Assembly (NCBI GenBank): GCA_013204025.1
Contig: JABMOW010000082.1
Location: forward strand, 1 to 61,681
DNA from: Fidelibacterota bacterium
GTDB taxonomy: Bacteria; Fidelibacterota; Marinisomatia; SCGC-AAA003-L08; JACNLC01
DNA length: 61,681 bases
Reading direction: 5' to 3'
A model generated the notes under the pieces. That model made no database searches. It had not been told where the DNA came from and saw only the letters and a program-made list of their open reading frames with translations. The position numbers and the translations under genes were made by a program. Below, one piece after another: positions 17,751 through 26,782 of this stretch. Each line of letters opens with the position of its first letter. The first letter of the stretch is position 1.

Positions 17751-19070
17751 TTATTTAAGGCATGCCTTCATTGATTTACGGATAATTTCAAAAGTAGTAT
17801 CAATATCTTCCCTTTTTACATTCAGATGAGGGCGGACTCGAATAGATTTATCTCCACAGGTTAATATCAGCAGACCATTGTCCATCATTCTGCCCCACAG
17901 TTCATCTCTTTCTGTGTCAGATGGCAAGTCAAATGCACAGAATAACCCTGCACCTCGAGAATTTGTTACATATGCAGGAAATTCTGTTTCAAGACCTTTC
18001 ATCTGTTCTTGAATGTACTGCCCCTGAATTCTGGCATTTTCTACAAGATTCTCATCACGAATGATATCCAGAATAATTTTGAATCTCCACATATCCGTAA
18101 GGTTTCCACCAAAAGTTGAGTTGATTCGGCTGGATTCGACAAAAACATTTTTTTCTACTTCATCGATTCGGGGACCTGCAAGGATACCACAGACCTGTGT
18201 TTTCTTACCAAATGACAGGATATCTGGCTTTACGCCATAGTGTTCGTGAGCCCACATTTTCCCAGTGATTCCCATCCCGGTTTGGACCTCGTCCATGATA
18301 AATATGATTTCATTTTCATCACATATCTGTCGAAGTTCGGCAAAAAATTCACGACGGAAATGATTATCTCCTCCCTCGCCCTGAATAGGTTCAATGAGGA
18401 GTGCAGCGATGTCATTTGGATTATCATTTATCGCAGATTTTATTTGATTAATAGCTTTGGTTTCAGCTTCCATGACCTGCTTTAACACATCATCATCTAT
18501 GGGAAAAGATAATTTCGGATTGTCGATTCTGGGCCAATCAAAAGTTGGGAAATACATGGTCTTTCGTGGGTCAGTTGTGTTGGTTAATGACAGCGTATAT
18601 CCGCTTCTTCCGTGAAATGCCTGTTTAAAGTGGATGACCTGTAACCCAAGTTTCGATCCCAGTCCAGCTTCCATATTTTTCCTGACTTTCCAGTCAAACG
18701 CAGTTTTCAGTGCATTTTCGACTGCCAGGGCTCCACCTTCAACAAAAAATGAATGTTTCAGATAATCAGGAATGGCTACCTCATCAAATGTTGCTACAAA
18801 TTCAGCGAGATAGACATTATACAAATCACTTAATGTGGGCTTGAGTAGAGCTACTTCACCCAACTCATCCTTATGTTCTCTGATTCGTGGATGATTATAT
18901 CCCACTGAACCCGATGCGAACATTGAGAACATGTCCAGATATTCTTTACCACTGCGGTGGTCAACAATCCATGATCCATGGCTGGATGCCAAATCCTGAA
19001 TCAGATCAAACCCGTCCGCTAACATATTCTTACTCAAAACTGTTTTTACATCATTCGCTAATATTTTCAT
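17751..19070 (-). CDS. lat: L-lysine 6-transaminase
   Basis: PLP-dependent class III aminotransferase of 439 residues. It is predicted to move the epsilon-amino group of lysine to 2-oxoglutarate, giving aminoadipate semialdehyde. The N-terminal block with LDMFSMFASGSVGYNHPR, the FHGRSGYTLSLTNT string, FIMDEVQTGMG, and the PLP-lysine in LSFGKKTQVCG match lysine 6-transaminase rather than ornithine or GABA aminotransferases. I chose ATG 19070 because GGGAG lies 5 nt upstream; a TTG start at 19085 is possible but has no such site. The adjacent ALDH7-type gene would carry out the next step. Substrate identity is inferred from overall motif pattern and context. Confidence 0.85.
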   Translation of the reverse strand: MKILANDVKTVLSKNMLADGFDLIQDLASSHGSWIVDHRSGKEYLDMFSMFASGSVGYNHPRIREHKDELGEVALLKPTLSDLYNVYLAEFVATFDEVAIPDYLKHSFFVEGGALAVENALKTAFDWKVRKNMEAGLGSKLGLQVIHFKQAFHGRSGYTLSLTNTTDPRKTMYFPTFDWPRIDNPKLSFPIDDDVLKQVMEAETKAINQIKSAINDNPNDIAALLIEPIQGEGGDNHFRREFFAELRQICDENEIIFIMDEVQTGMGITGKMWAHEHYGVKPDILSFGKKTQVCGILAGPRIDEVEKNVFVESSRINSTFGGNLTDMWRFKIILDIIRDENLVENARIQGQYIQEQMKGLETEFPAYVTNSRGAGLFCAFDLPSDTERDELWGRMMDNGLLILTCGDKSIRVRPHLNVKREDIDTTFEIIRKSMKACLK

Positions 19071-19171
19071 ACAGACTCCCGTCAATAGATTAATATGTTT
19101 CTAAATAGATATTTTAAAAAGGATCGACGGTATTTATCCGATGATCCACATTGGTGAAATTTGAAGTAAAC

Positions 19172-20692
19172 TTATAGTTCGAATTTAATTCCCTGAGCAA
19201 GTGGAAGCGTCGTCCCCCAGTTAATTGTATTCGTCTGTCGTCTCATGTACATTTTCCAGGAATCGGATCCTGATTCTCTTCCACCACCTGTATCCTTTTC
19301 TCCACCAAAAGCGCCTCCGATCTCTGCGCCGGATGTACCGATATTGATGTTGGCTATTCCACAATCACTTCCCTTGTGGGATAAAAAAGTCTCGGAGTGA
19401 TGAACATTTGTCGTAAACATAGAGGAAGAAAGTCCTTGAGGTACACCGTTATGAAAATGAATAGCTTCCTCAATAGTATTATATTCAATAATATACAGGA
19501 TCGGAGCAAAGGTCTCCTCCTGAACAATTCTATAATTATTTTTTGCTTTTACAATGGTGGGTTCAACAAAATAGCCGTTGCCCTCGAGTGATTTGCCACC
19601 ATAAAGTATAGTGCCACCCTCTCGGTCGACCTCTTCCAGAGCATGGTGAAAGTCATCTCTTGCTCCCTGGTCAATTAATGGTCCCATTAAAGTATTTGAA
19701 TCTAAAGGGTCGCCAATGCTGATCTGTTTATAAGCGTTGATCAATCTATCAACCAAGTCGCTTGCAATATCCTTCTGAACTAAAATTCGACGTGTGCTGG
19801 TACAACGCTGGCCAGCAGTTCCCACTGCGCCAAAAACAATAGCAGGGATAACCAAACTTATATCGGCTGTTTTATCCACGATGATGGCATTATTCCCACC
19901 CAATTCCAGGATGGATTTTCCTAACCGTTCACCGACAACTCCACCAATTCGTTTCCCCATTTTTGTTGATCCGGTTGCTGATATTAACGGTACTCTTGTA
20001 TCATTGATCAATTTTTCACCAATGGATGAACCACGTCCGATAATCAGATTAAAAATCCCCGGATAACCGTTATCTTCCAAAACACGATTGCAAATATTCT
20101 GGATTGCGATGGCGCATAACGGGACTTTGGATGAGGGCTTCCAAACGGTAACATTACCACAAATCGCAGCGATAAATGCATTCCATGACCAAACTGCAAC
20201 GGGGAAATTAAATGCGGAAATAACTCCGACGATACCAAGGGGATGCCACTGCTCATACATCCTGTGCTCTGGTCGTTCAGAATGCATAGTTAGCCCATAC
20301 AATTGCCGTGATAAACCTACCGCAAAGTCGGCAATGTCAATCATTTCCTGAACTTCTCCGTCTCCTTCAGCTTTGATCTTCCCCATTTCCAATGCCACAA
20401 GACTTCCCAGATCGTCTTTGTGTGTTCGCAATTCGTCAGCCATTAACCGAACGAGTTGTCCTCGGATAGGCGCTGGTACCATCTGCCATTCTTTAAATAT
20501 TTCTTGTGATCTTTTGATGGTTTCTTCGTAATCACCTTCTGAACACTGGTAAACTTTTGCAATTAATTCTCCGGTAGTTGGATTAACAGACGAAAGTACT
20601 CCAGCATCCGTTGTGGAACTCCACCATTCTGCTCCGATACAAGCACCAAAATTTTCTGATTTAATACCTAACCTATTTAATAGGTCGTTCAT
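19172..20692 (-). CDS. Aldehyde dehydrogenase, ALDH7 (aminoadipate-semialdehyde) type
   Basis: NAD(P)-dependent aldehyde dehydrogenase of 506 residues. It has the catalytic Cys297 in GQRCTSTRR and Glu263 in ELGGNNA. Segments [11 protein letters not shown] and WKPSSKVPL are typical of the ALDH7A1/antiquitin branch, which oxidises 2-aminoadipate-6-semialdehyde to 2-aminoadipate. Together with the lysine 6-transaminase gene that starts about 100 nt downstream, it would complete conversion of lysine to aminoadipate. It overlaps the OppD-type gene by 4 nt. Confidence 0.88.
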   Translation of the reverse strand: MNDLLNRLGIKSENFGACIGAEWWSSTTDAGVLSSVNPTTGELIAKVYQCSEGDYEETIKRSQEIFKEWQMVPAPIRGQLVRLMADELRTHKDDLGSLVALEMGKIKAEGDGEVQEMIDIADFAVGLSRQLYGLTMHSERPEHRMYEQWHPLGIVGVISAFNFPVAVWSWNAFIAAICGNVTVWKPSSKVPLCAIAIQNICNRVLEDNGYPGIFNLIIGRGSSIGEKLINDTRVPLISATGSTKMGKRIGGVVGERLGKSILELGGNNAIIVDKTADISLVIPAIVFGAVGTAGQRCTSTRRILVQKDIASDLVDRLINAYKQISIGDPLDSNTLMGPLIDQGARDDFHHALEEVDREGGTILYGGKSLEGNGYFVEPTIVKAKNNYRIVQEETFAPILYIIEYNTIEEAIHFHNGVPQGLSSSMFTTNVHHSETFLSHKGSDCGIANINIGTSGAEIGGAFGGEKDTGGGRESGSDSWKMYMRRQTNTINWGTTLPLAQGIKFEL

Positions 20693-21690
20693 GAATTCTC
20701 CTTCAATTTATTTACTTCCCAACAACGGGTATAATGATTTTCTGAATTGGCAACCACTTCCAAGTCTGGATGATCAGTTCTGCAACGATCGGTTACCAGT
20801 TCACAACGGGGATGAAAATGGCATCCGGATGGGAAATCTGTCGCACTGGGAACCATCCCCTTAATGTTATACAGACTGTCCGGATGTGCCTCTAATTTTG
20901 ATAAATTGGGTATAGATTTTAATAACCCTACCGTATATGGATGAGAGGGTTGATGAAATATCTGTTTTGCATCTCCCTGTTCCACAATCTCACCTGCATA
21001 CATAACGATGACTCTATGAGCAATTTCTGCTATCACACCCAGATCGTGAGTAATCATTATCACAGAAAGATTCATTTCTTTCTGCAACTTTTGGATCAGA
21101 TCTAGAATTTGCGCTTGTATGGTTACATCTAATGCGGTGGTTGGTTCATCTGCAATCAAGACCGTCGGATTACAAGATAACGCCATGGCAATCATGATTC
21201 GCTGCCGCATACCTCCGGATAATTGATGCGGATATTCTCTTAATCGCAATTGAGGATCCGGGATTCCAACAAGGTCTAACATCTCCAGCGCTTTTTCAGT
21301 AGCCTCTGCTTTTGATAAATGCTGATGAAGCTGGATGGCTTCCATGATTTGATTTCCACAGGTGAATACAGGATTCAACGACGTCATGGGTTCTTGAAAT
21401 ATCATCGAGATATTGTTTCCCCGAATCGTTCGTAATTCTTCATCAGGGAGCTTGAGTATATCCCTGTCCTTAAAAAATATCGCACCTCCTGCAAATTGCC
21501 CAGGCGGTGTTTGGATTAACCTCATAATGGAAAGAGCAGTTACGGATTTACCGCAACCGCTCTCACCCACAATGCCTAATGTTTCTCCCGGGAATACCTC
21601 AAACGACACATCATCAACAGCTTTGGCGAGCCCTTCGTCTGTTTTAAAATATGTCTTGAGATGTTTTACTTGAATTATCGGTTCAGACAA
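20689..21690 (-). CDS. Peptide ABC transporter ATP-binding protein (OppD/DppD type)
   Basis: ABC ATPase of 333 residues with Walker A GESGCGKS, signature LSGGMRQR, Walker [13 protein letters not shown], and the oligopeptide-family C-terminal domain ([13 protein letters not shown], then Cys-containing [15 protein letters not shown], which in this family can bind an Fe-S cluster). The usual partner OppF is not next to it, and the permease and binding-protein genes of an Opp system lie 16 kb away (37.7-41.6 kb). It overlaps the ALDH gene by 4 nt, which links import of peptides with lysine breakdown. Confidence 0.9.
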   Translation of the reverse strand: MSEPIIQVKHLKTYFKTDEGLAKAVDDVSFEVFPGETLGIVGESGCGKSVTALSIMRLIQTPPGQFAGGAIFFKDRDILKLPDEELRTIRGNNISMIFQEPMTSLNPVFTCGNQIMEAIQLHQHLSKAEATEKALEMLDLVGIPDPQLRLREYPHQLSGGMRQRIMIAMALSCNPTVLIADEPTTALDVTIQAQILDLIQKLQKEMNLSVIMITHDLGVIAEIAHRVIVMYAGEIVEQGDAKQIFHQPSHPYTVGLLKSIPNLSKLEAHPDSLYNIKGMVPSATDFPSGCHFHPRCELVTDRCRTDHPDLEVVANSENHYTRCWEVNKLKENS

Positions 21691-21739
21691 TTATTCTTCC
21701 AATCCAGTTACATGGGTCATTATTAATAAGTTTGATCAT

Positions 21740-22570
21740 TTACGCAGTCGCTTTGTCCTGCTCTTTTTTCCCTGTGAATGCCCAAACAAATAGCAACAGG
21801 ATCATTAATGCCAGTAGCCAAAACGTTGCATTATGGTATTCTCTTCCGCTGTATTTTATTAAATCATCGAATCTACCGATTAGCAGGGAAATTCGTCCCA
21901 TCACTGCGAATCCGAATGAAGCTCCAAAAGAAATCATCAGAAAGTAAATTCCAATTTTACTCAGTTTACCAAATACTCCGGTGTGTTCTTTTGAGAAGAA
22001 AAAGTACAACAACCCGGTCAGTGTTCCAACAACCATGATTATGCCATTAATGAGAACAATCCAATCTCCTGAGAAATTTATGGTGGTTGATTTGATCTGC
22101 TCCATGACATCTGAATTTAAAAATCCATAGAATCGTAATCCTGCTGCCATTCCAACGATGTAGGCAATAGCCCATCTCGCCAGCCATCCCACCTTAGGAA
22201 CTAACCGCAATAGCATGAATATTCCAAGAATCAGGGGAATGAGATAAATCATACGAATTTCAGGATGGCCTTCAATCCCATTTTCGGGAAAAATCCCTGA
22301 ATTGATGGAACCGAGGATATTATAAATTCCATACCACAGCCGATGAAAAAATCCATATTCTGTACCTTCAGTTAGTCTTGGCCATAATCTACCGAAAAGA
22401 TTAGGTTGCACTTGCGTCCAAAAGAAGAGTGAGACCCAGTACCCTGCGGATACACCCACAAAAATATGCTCTGCCGCTTTGTAAAACGGATTATCATCAT
22501 ACAGATAGCTTATGATTCCAAGCGTGAGAAATACCGAGAACCATGCACCAATAAGTTCAGTTGTTAACAT
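21740..22570 (-). CDS. Multi-pass membrane protein of the MutL-like module
   Basis: I do not recognise this family by function. The 276-residue protein is mostly hydrophobic, with about seven predicted transmembrane segments (for example the LIGAWFSVFLTLGIISYLY start and FWLLALMILLLFVWAFTG near the end). It is the last of seven closely spaced genes that begin with the MutL/GlmL-like ATPase at 28605, starting 11 nt after the 280-residue gene. Its position suggests it forms a membrane part of the same complex. Confidence 0.75.
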   Translation of the reverse strand: MLTTELIGAWFSVFLTLGIISYLYDDNPFYKAAEHIFVGVSAGYWVSLFFWTQVQPNLFGRLWPRLTEGTEYGFFHRLWYGIYNILGSINSGIFPENGIEGHPEIRMIYLIPLILGIFMLLRLVPKVGWLARWAIAYIVGMAAGLRFYGFLNSDVMEQIKSTTINFSGDWIVLINGIIMVVGTLTGLLYFFFSKEHTGVFGKLSKIGIYFLMISFGASFGFAVMGRISLLIGRFDDLIKYSGREYHNATFWLLALMILLLFVWAFTGKKEQDKATA

Positions 22571-22581
22571 GTTTACCTCTC

Positions 22582-23424
22582 CTATTTCTTCTGTTCGCGT
22601 TTACGCTGAACAAAATATGTGATATTTCCAAAAATAATAAACGCCACAATGACGAGATGTGCAAAAGATTGTGCAGCCATCCTTCCGGTCGCTTTACCAG
22701 GATGATTGATTAATTTCTCATATTCTGCTGCACCAGGCATTCCGGCAAGAATTCCCTTCACCTGTCCATTCGCAACATATGGTAATACTTCTGTTACTTG
22801 TATTGAAGTACATCCGGTTGACATAGGGATATTGTGAGGATCACATGCATACTGTACCCATTCTTTTGTCCCAGGATATCCTGCTGAAAGACTGAACACG
22901 AAATCAAAATCGCTCACATCATTGATACCTTCCATCATGGGGATATTGGAAATCTGATTCAATCTGGCATCCGTAGTGTACAAGGTTCGGATATCTGAAG
23001 CAATCCCTTTGACTACCGCTTCATTACCGGGTTTGAAACCCAGATTCACATAATCCACGCCATACTCAAGCGGGAATTCGGTTTCCATGATAGCGAATGC
23101 GTCATTGGACATAAATATTCCGTCAGGCCATAACGCGGTGGCATATACCTTAAACCCTTTTCCAAATAATTGTCGCAACAATGCCATTGACATTGGATGT
23201 ATTTCCGGTTTGGTACTCGGACCATATTCAAACGATACCAGTACTTTGGAATTGGGCGGCAATGCGTCGATAGCATTAAATACATCCTGCGATTGTTGGG
23301 TTGGCCGAATTGGAATTTCTAACGGGTAAATCAATGGAATGAGAACAGAAAGTCCCACCAATACAAAAATATATCTGCGATCAACTGATCCCAGTTTGAT
23401 GATAATATCTATAAATTTCTTCAT
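22582..23424 (-). CDS. Membrane-anchored Rossmann-like protein of the MutL-like module
   Basis: Unrecognised 280-residue protein. One transmembrane segment near the N-terminus (about 17-36) and one near the C-terminus (about 252-270) flank a soluble domain. That domain starts with NSKVLVSFEYGPSTKPE and contains alternating strand/helix segments and a Gly-rich loop ending in ILAGMPGAAEYEKL. The fold looks alpha/beta, but no catalytic motif is evident. It overlaps the upstream 345-residue gene by 1 nt. Confidence 0.75.
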   Translation of the reverse strand: MKKFIDIIIKLGSVDRRYIFVLVGLSVLIPLIYPLEIPIRPTQQSQDVFNAIDALPPNSKVLVSFEYGPSTKPEIHPMSMALLRQLFGKGFKVYATALWPDGIFMSNDAFAIMETEFPLEYGVDYVNLGFKPGNEAVVKGIASDIRTLYTTDARLNQISNIPMMEGINDVSDFDFVFSLSAGYPGTKEWVQYACDPHNIPMSTGCTSIQVTEVLPYVANGQVKGILAGMPGAAEYEKLINHPGKATGRMAAQSFAHLVIVAFIIFGNITYFVQRKREQKK

Positions 23425-24461
23425 TATTTTTCTCCCAGGAACGATCGTTCCAGACCAATGATAATTCTAAATGAAGTACCAACAATTCCCAGGCCGATTC
23501 CGATCATGATTGCTCTGGCTCCTGCTGTGGTTGGAACGTTGAAGATCCACTCTTGTAACACCGGAAAATAAAAAATAGATGGTTTCGTAGAATCCCAACC
23601 TGTCAGATTCCCCCAGATTGCGAGCAGTACAATTCCGATTACAACTATGCCCAATGTGATCGCCTTGTTCTTGACCATCGGTGCGACTATTGCACCCACA
23701 GCCAGAACAAAAATAAATCCTACAAACCACGGACTGATCATTTGACCTATGGGCACTCTGCCCAACATCAAAATAATTCCTGCAGATAACAGAAGTGTCG
23801 CTTCGAAGTTTCTGATTCTGAACGCTCTGTAAGATGCAGAAGCAACAAAAAATGCAAGCAGGGCAAACATAGTGGCAGCTAAGGGAGTATATATGTAATA
23901 AAACATCCACCAAAACAGTGAACCGGAGTTTCCGACTTTCAATTGTAAGTGTGCGCCCCAGGGAACTGAAATTATTTCGGTTTCACCAAAAGAGCTGATC
24001 GTTTCTATCAGGTCTTCAGCACCACCTTCCGTCAAAAAAACCATGGGGATTTGATAAGTGTCGGCCCCGCCATCTAATGCTGTGATTACTAATGCTTCAA
24101 GGGTATGGGTTTCTTCTGCGATAATCCCGGCAACTTCTGCCCGGTTTTCCGCTGTAACTCCTTCAAGGTTGACAGTGTAACCTCCTCGGTAAATAAATCC
24201 GGCGAAAATAGCAAAGAAAAAACCAAGTACGGCAAGTATGCTATATTGCCAGTTTTTTTTCTTTCTGTATATTTTTGTCATCTGGAGCTTAAGCAGGTTC
24301 AACGCACCTAGAAAAATCGCAAAAGATGCGATAATATCGTACCATTGTGTCGAATCGTTATCAACAAAATTCTGGACGCTTTCATTTGCGATAAAATGAC
24401 CGAAGAGGGTTATTAAACCAACAACGATCACAATGAGCAAGGGGATTTGTCTTTTCATCAT
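23424..24461 (-). CDS. Multi-pass membrane protein with extracytoplasmic loop, MutL-like module
   Basis: Unrecognised 345-residue protein. Three hydrophobic segments in the first 115 residues are followed by a loop of about 75 residues containing AEVAGIIAEETHTLEALV, and then about five further transmembrane helices. An alternative start one codon downstream is possible because the gene begins ATGATG; GGAGGG lies 11-14 nt upstream of the two. It overlaps the 280-residue gene by 1 nt and follows the DUF6754-like gene by 14 nt. Confidence 0.75.
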   Translation of the reverse strand: MMKRQIPLLIVIVVGLITLFGHFIANESVQNFVDNDSTQWYDIIASFAIFLGALNLLKLQMTKIYRKKKNWQYSILAVLGFFFAIFAGFIYRGGYTVNLEGVTAENRAEVAGIIAEETHTLEALVITALDGGADTYQIPMVFLTEGGAEDLIETISSFGETEIISVPWGAHLQLKVGNSGSLFWWMFYYIYTPLAATMFALLAFFVASASYRAFRIRNFEATLLLSAGIILMLGRVPIGQMISPWFVGFIFVLAVGAIVAPMVKNKAITLGIVVIGIVLLAIWGNLTGWDSTKPSIFYFPVLQEWIFNVPTTAGARAIMIGIGLGIVGTSFRIIIGLERSFLGEK

Positions 24462-24475
24462 AATGAGTATCCCTC

Positions 24476-25342
24476 CTATCTGGATGTGAATAAAGTTAAA
24501 ATATCAAAATCAATCCAGCCGTTATGATGCAGTCCGCTGGCAATAAATACGATAACCATGCAGATCATCACCAGCAGTTTTACAATATCCTGCCCTTTGA
24601 TACTGCCAAGGAGTTCCGGGCGTTTGGACAAGTATGCGCTGGCCGTGAAGAATTCTTCACCAATGAGAGTATAATCACAGGCTGTCACAAAGAACGGTAT
24701 TTGCGAGGGTGAACCGGTACCGGCAATTTGAATTGCACCAATGGAGTTTCCGGTTTCAGCCAAAATGAGTGATTCAGCGTAGAATTTTCCCTGATAAAAA
24801 CAGGCTGCCGGTTTCTCACGAAGCATGATCCCATTTACACCTGCTGCGTATGCAAACTGGTCATCCGTAAGATAGTGCACCATATCATCGTAGTACTGAT
24901 CGGGTCTTCCCTGCTTCAAGTAGGATTCTTTACACGTCTCACGGGCTGCTTCCATGACAATTGACTTTGAAACCGGTACATTTAGTCCTGCTTCGTATTG
25001 AGCGGTCATCTCAGCAACGTACCCCAGAATAATTAATCCAGATACGGTCTCGACTTGGTCCATATCCATAATCCCCGGAACAAACAGAACAGATTTGCCC
25101 ATTTCCGTTGCTCTCCCTACTGCTTCTTCCAGAGCTGTCAGTCCTGCAATAGGTCGAAGGTAGATCTCTTCGCCTCGCTTGGCTCTGTCTGTGTAGTACA
25201 GAATTGTTAGCGATACTAAAATGATGGCCACAAACATCGGTTCGTTCCCCTCACGGAAAATGTACCCTGCTTTCAGTAATTGGAAGTAAATCAGAATGAT
25301 TACCGCTCCAATTCCGGCCATTATAAGCGCTCTCTTATTCAT
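24476..25342 (-). CDS. DUF6754-like membrane protein
   Basis: 288 residues with two N-terminal transmembrane segments, a central soluble domain (about 60-255) and one C-terminal transmembrane segment. The soluble part contains LTALEEAVGRATEMGKSVLFVPG and repeated Gly/Ala-rich turns such as QIAGTGSPSQIPFFV. I associate the pattern with the uncharacterised DUF6754 family, from memory and without a search. It overlaps the 98-residue gene by 4 nt. It has a similar layout to the 280-residue neighbour (membrane-soluble-membrane), so the two may pair. Confidence 0.7.
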   Translation of the reverse strand: MNKRALIMAGIGAVIILIYFQLLKAGYIFREGNEPMFVAIILVSLTILYYTDRAKRGEEIYLRPIAGLTALEEAVGRATEMGKSVLFVPGIMDMDQVETVSGLIILGYVAEMTAQYEAGLNVPVSKSIVMEAARETCKESYLKQGRPDQYYDDMVHYLTDDQFAYAAGVNGIMLREKPAACFYQGKFYAESLILAETGNSIGAIQIAGTGSPSQIPFFVTACDYTLIGEEFFTASAYLSKRPELLGSIKGQDIVKLLVMICMVIVFIASGLHHNGWIDFDILTLFTSR

Positions 25343-25635
25343 TTTTTCTCCAATCTTTGAGATTGTTTTCGTTCAGCTTCCATCCTTTCGATCTCTGTAA
25401 GGATGAATTCAATATTTTTCCGATCTTCAAGCAATTCAGTGATCCGATAATATGGCTCGGACCGAATAAATGCAGTAATTATTGGGCCAAAAAATACCAA
25501 TGTCTGACTCCCTAAAAAAGAAACATATTTAACGGACTCAAGAAAAAGGATCGCTGGTACCGACATTCCTCTTTCTACAATTTTGCGACTGAATTTCGTC
25601 AAAATTTCTTTGTCTTCGATGATATGTTCAGGCAT
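25339..25635 (-). CDS. Small membrane protein of the MutL-like module
   Basis: 98 residues. A charged N-terminus is followed by one hydrophobic stretch (about 38-55, VSFLGSQTLVFFGPIITAF) and a strongly charged C-terminal helix rich in Glu, Arg and Lys that could form a coiled coil. No family is recognised. It overlaps the DUF6754-like gene by 4 nt and follows the KOW-domain gene by 19 nt, so it is clearly part of the operon. Confidence 0.7.
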   Translation of the reverse strand: MPEHIIEDKEILTKFSRKIVERGMSVPAILFLESVKYVSFLGSQTLVFFGPIITAFIRSEPYYRITELLEDRKNIEFILTEIERMEAERKQSQRLEKK

Positions 25636-25654
25636 GAGGATTTTTAATTAGTAA

Positions 25655-26782
25655 TTAATCCGTCAGGATCATTTCTAAATTTGCACGAGGAATAGTATTT
25701 ACCGTTCCGTCTTCAAATTCAATTTCTGCGACACGAACCATTGTTTCCGATTCCATTTTCATCAATTGAGGGGGAAGCGATTTAACCTTCCCGACGCGTC
25801 CAAAATGAGGCGCTCGTATGACTCGGACGATAGAACCTTCCGTAGTAGCTACACCGGTTTCATCAAATACCATTCCATGATCAGAAGAATCAGGAAAAGG
25901 AATGAGGACTTCTGGACGGATAACACCTGCCCGAATTTGTGTAGCACCAGTGATGGCTGCGAAATCTCCGTTATGTTCTGAGAGAAGTGAGTAGGTTCGA
26001 TCTGCCATTGAAATTTTTCCAAATCCCTCGGTGATGACCAAGGTGGTTCCGATATCTTCCGAACCAGTGATGGCAACCCCTAATGGATATCCCAATAGTG
26101 TGGTGATATCCGAATAATTGAATCCACCGACAACTACGGCAGCTACCTTCTTTCGAATGGCCTTTTTATAAGTATCCAGCGAGATGAAAGATCCTCCAAC
26201 AATAATTTTACCAGCATGAGAATCCAGAATCATATCCTCTGTCAATTCATCGCTTGCATTTTTCGTCAGTACTTCAATATCTCCATGGCTTTCTCCCGCA
26301 ATTCCCAATATTCCCTGAATAATGGCTGCAGAAGTCTCAATAACAACACCCTCTTCAGGGATCACCTCTACGACCTTCCCTGAAGTATATGCATCTACCT
26401 CAATGGGGATTGGTGGTTCGTTTAAAATAATCTGTCCGGTTATGCCTGAAACATTTCCTAAAGTTCCATCAATTTGGGATTTAATGTGACTTTTAAATAA
26501 TCCAAAAAAGCCCTTACTTTGAGCAATGATCTGTCCTTTTGAGATAGGTGCGTCTATTTTGACCAGCATACATTCAGGAACAGCATCTGGTTCGACGTTC
26601 ATCAGAATCGCTGCGTTTACCATGTGTACATTTCCGGGGATGTGAGTAGAAGCCACGACGCGATCCGGTTTAACAATATCCCCAATAGCCAAATTGACTT
26701 TTCCCCGTAAGGGTAATTGACGAACTTTTCTAACCGTCGTGTTATGTAAAACTTTTAATCCAGGTGTGTAGGTTCTCGACAT
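25655..26782 (-). CDS. Barrel-sandwich plus KOW-domain protein of the MutL-like module
   Basis: A 375-residue soluble protein. The N-terminal half holds Gly-rich beta elements resembling a biotinyl/lipoyl-type barrel-sandwich (GDIVKPDRVVASTHIPG, ISKGQIIAQSKG, IDGTLGNVSGITGQII). The middle domain contains VAAVVVGGFNYSDITTLLG and VAITGSEDIGTTLVITEG. The C-terminus is a KOW-like motif (EGSIVRVIRAPHFGRVGKV...). I set the start at ATG 26782 because GGAGGG lies 9 nt upstream and the codon shares one base with the stop of the MutL-like gene (TGATG); a start 16 codons upstream would overlap further with no such site. Its function is unknown. Confidence 0.8.
   Translation of the reverse strand: MSRTYTPGLKVLHNTTVRKVRQLPLRGKVNLAIGDIVKPDRVVASTHIPGNVHMVNAAILMNVEPDAVPECMLVKIDAPISKGQIIAQSKGFFGLFKSHIKSQIDGTLGNVSGITGQIILNEPPIPIEVDAYTSGKVVEVIPEEGVVIETSAAIIQGILGIAGESHGDIEVLTKNASDELTEDMILDSHAGKIIVGGSFISLDTYKKAIRKKVAAVVVGGFNYSDITTLLGYPLGVAITGSEDIGTTLVITEGFGKISMADRTYSLLSEHNGDFAAITGATQIRAGVIRPEVLIPFPDSSDHGMVFDETGVATTEGSIVRVIRAPHFGRVGKVKSLPPQLMKMESETMVRVAEIEFEDGTVNTIPRANLEMILTD

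Noticed and set aside
23467-23913. A 148-codon minus-strand frame overlapping the 345-residue membrane protein gene
   Set aside because: It lies fully inside the membrane protein gene in another frame, is Cys/Ser/Arg-rich without family motifs, and has no start context.
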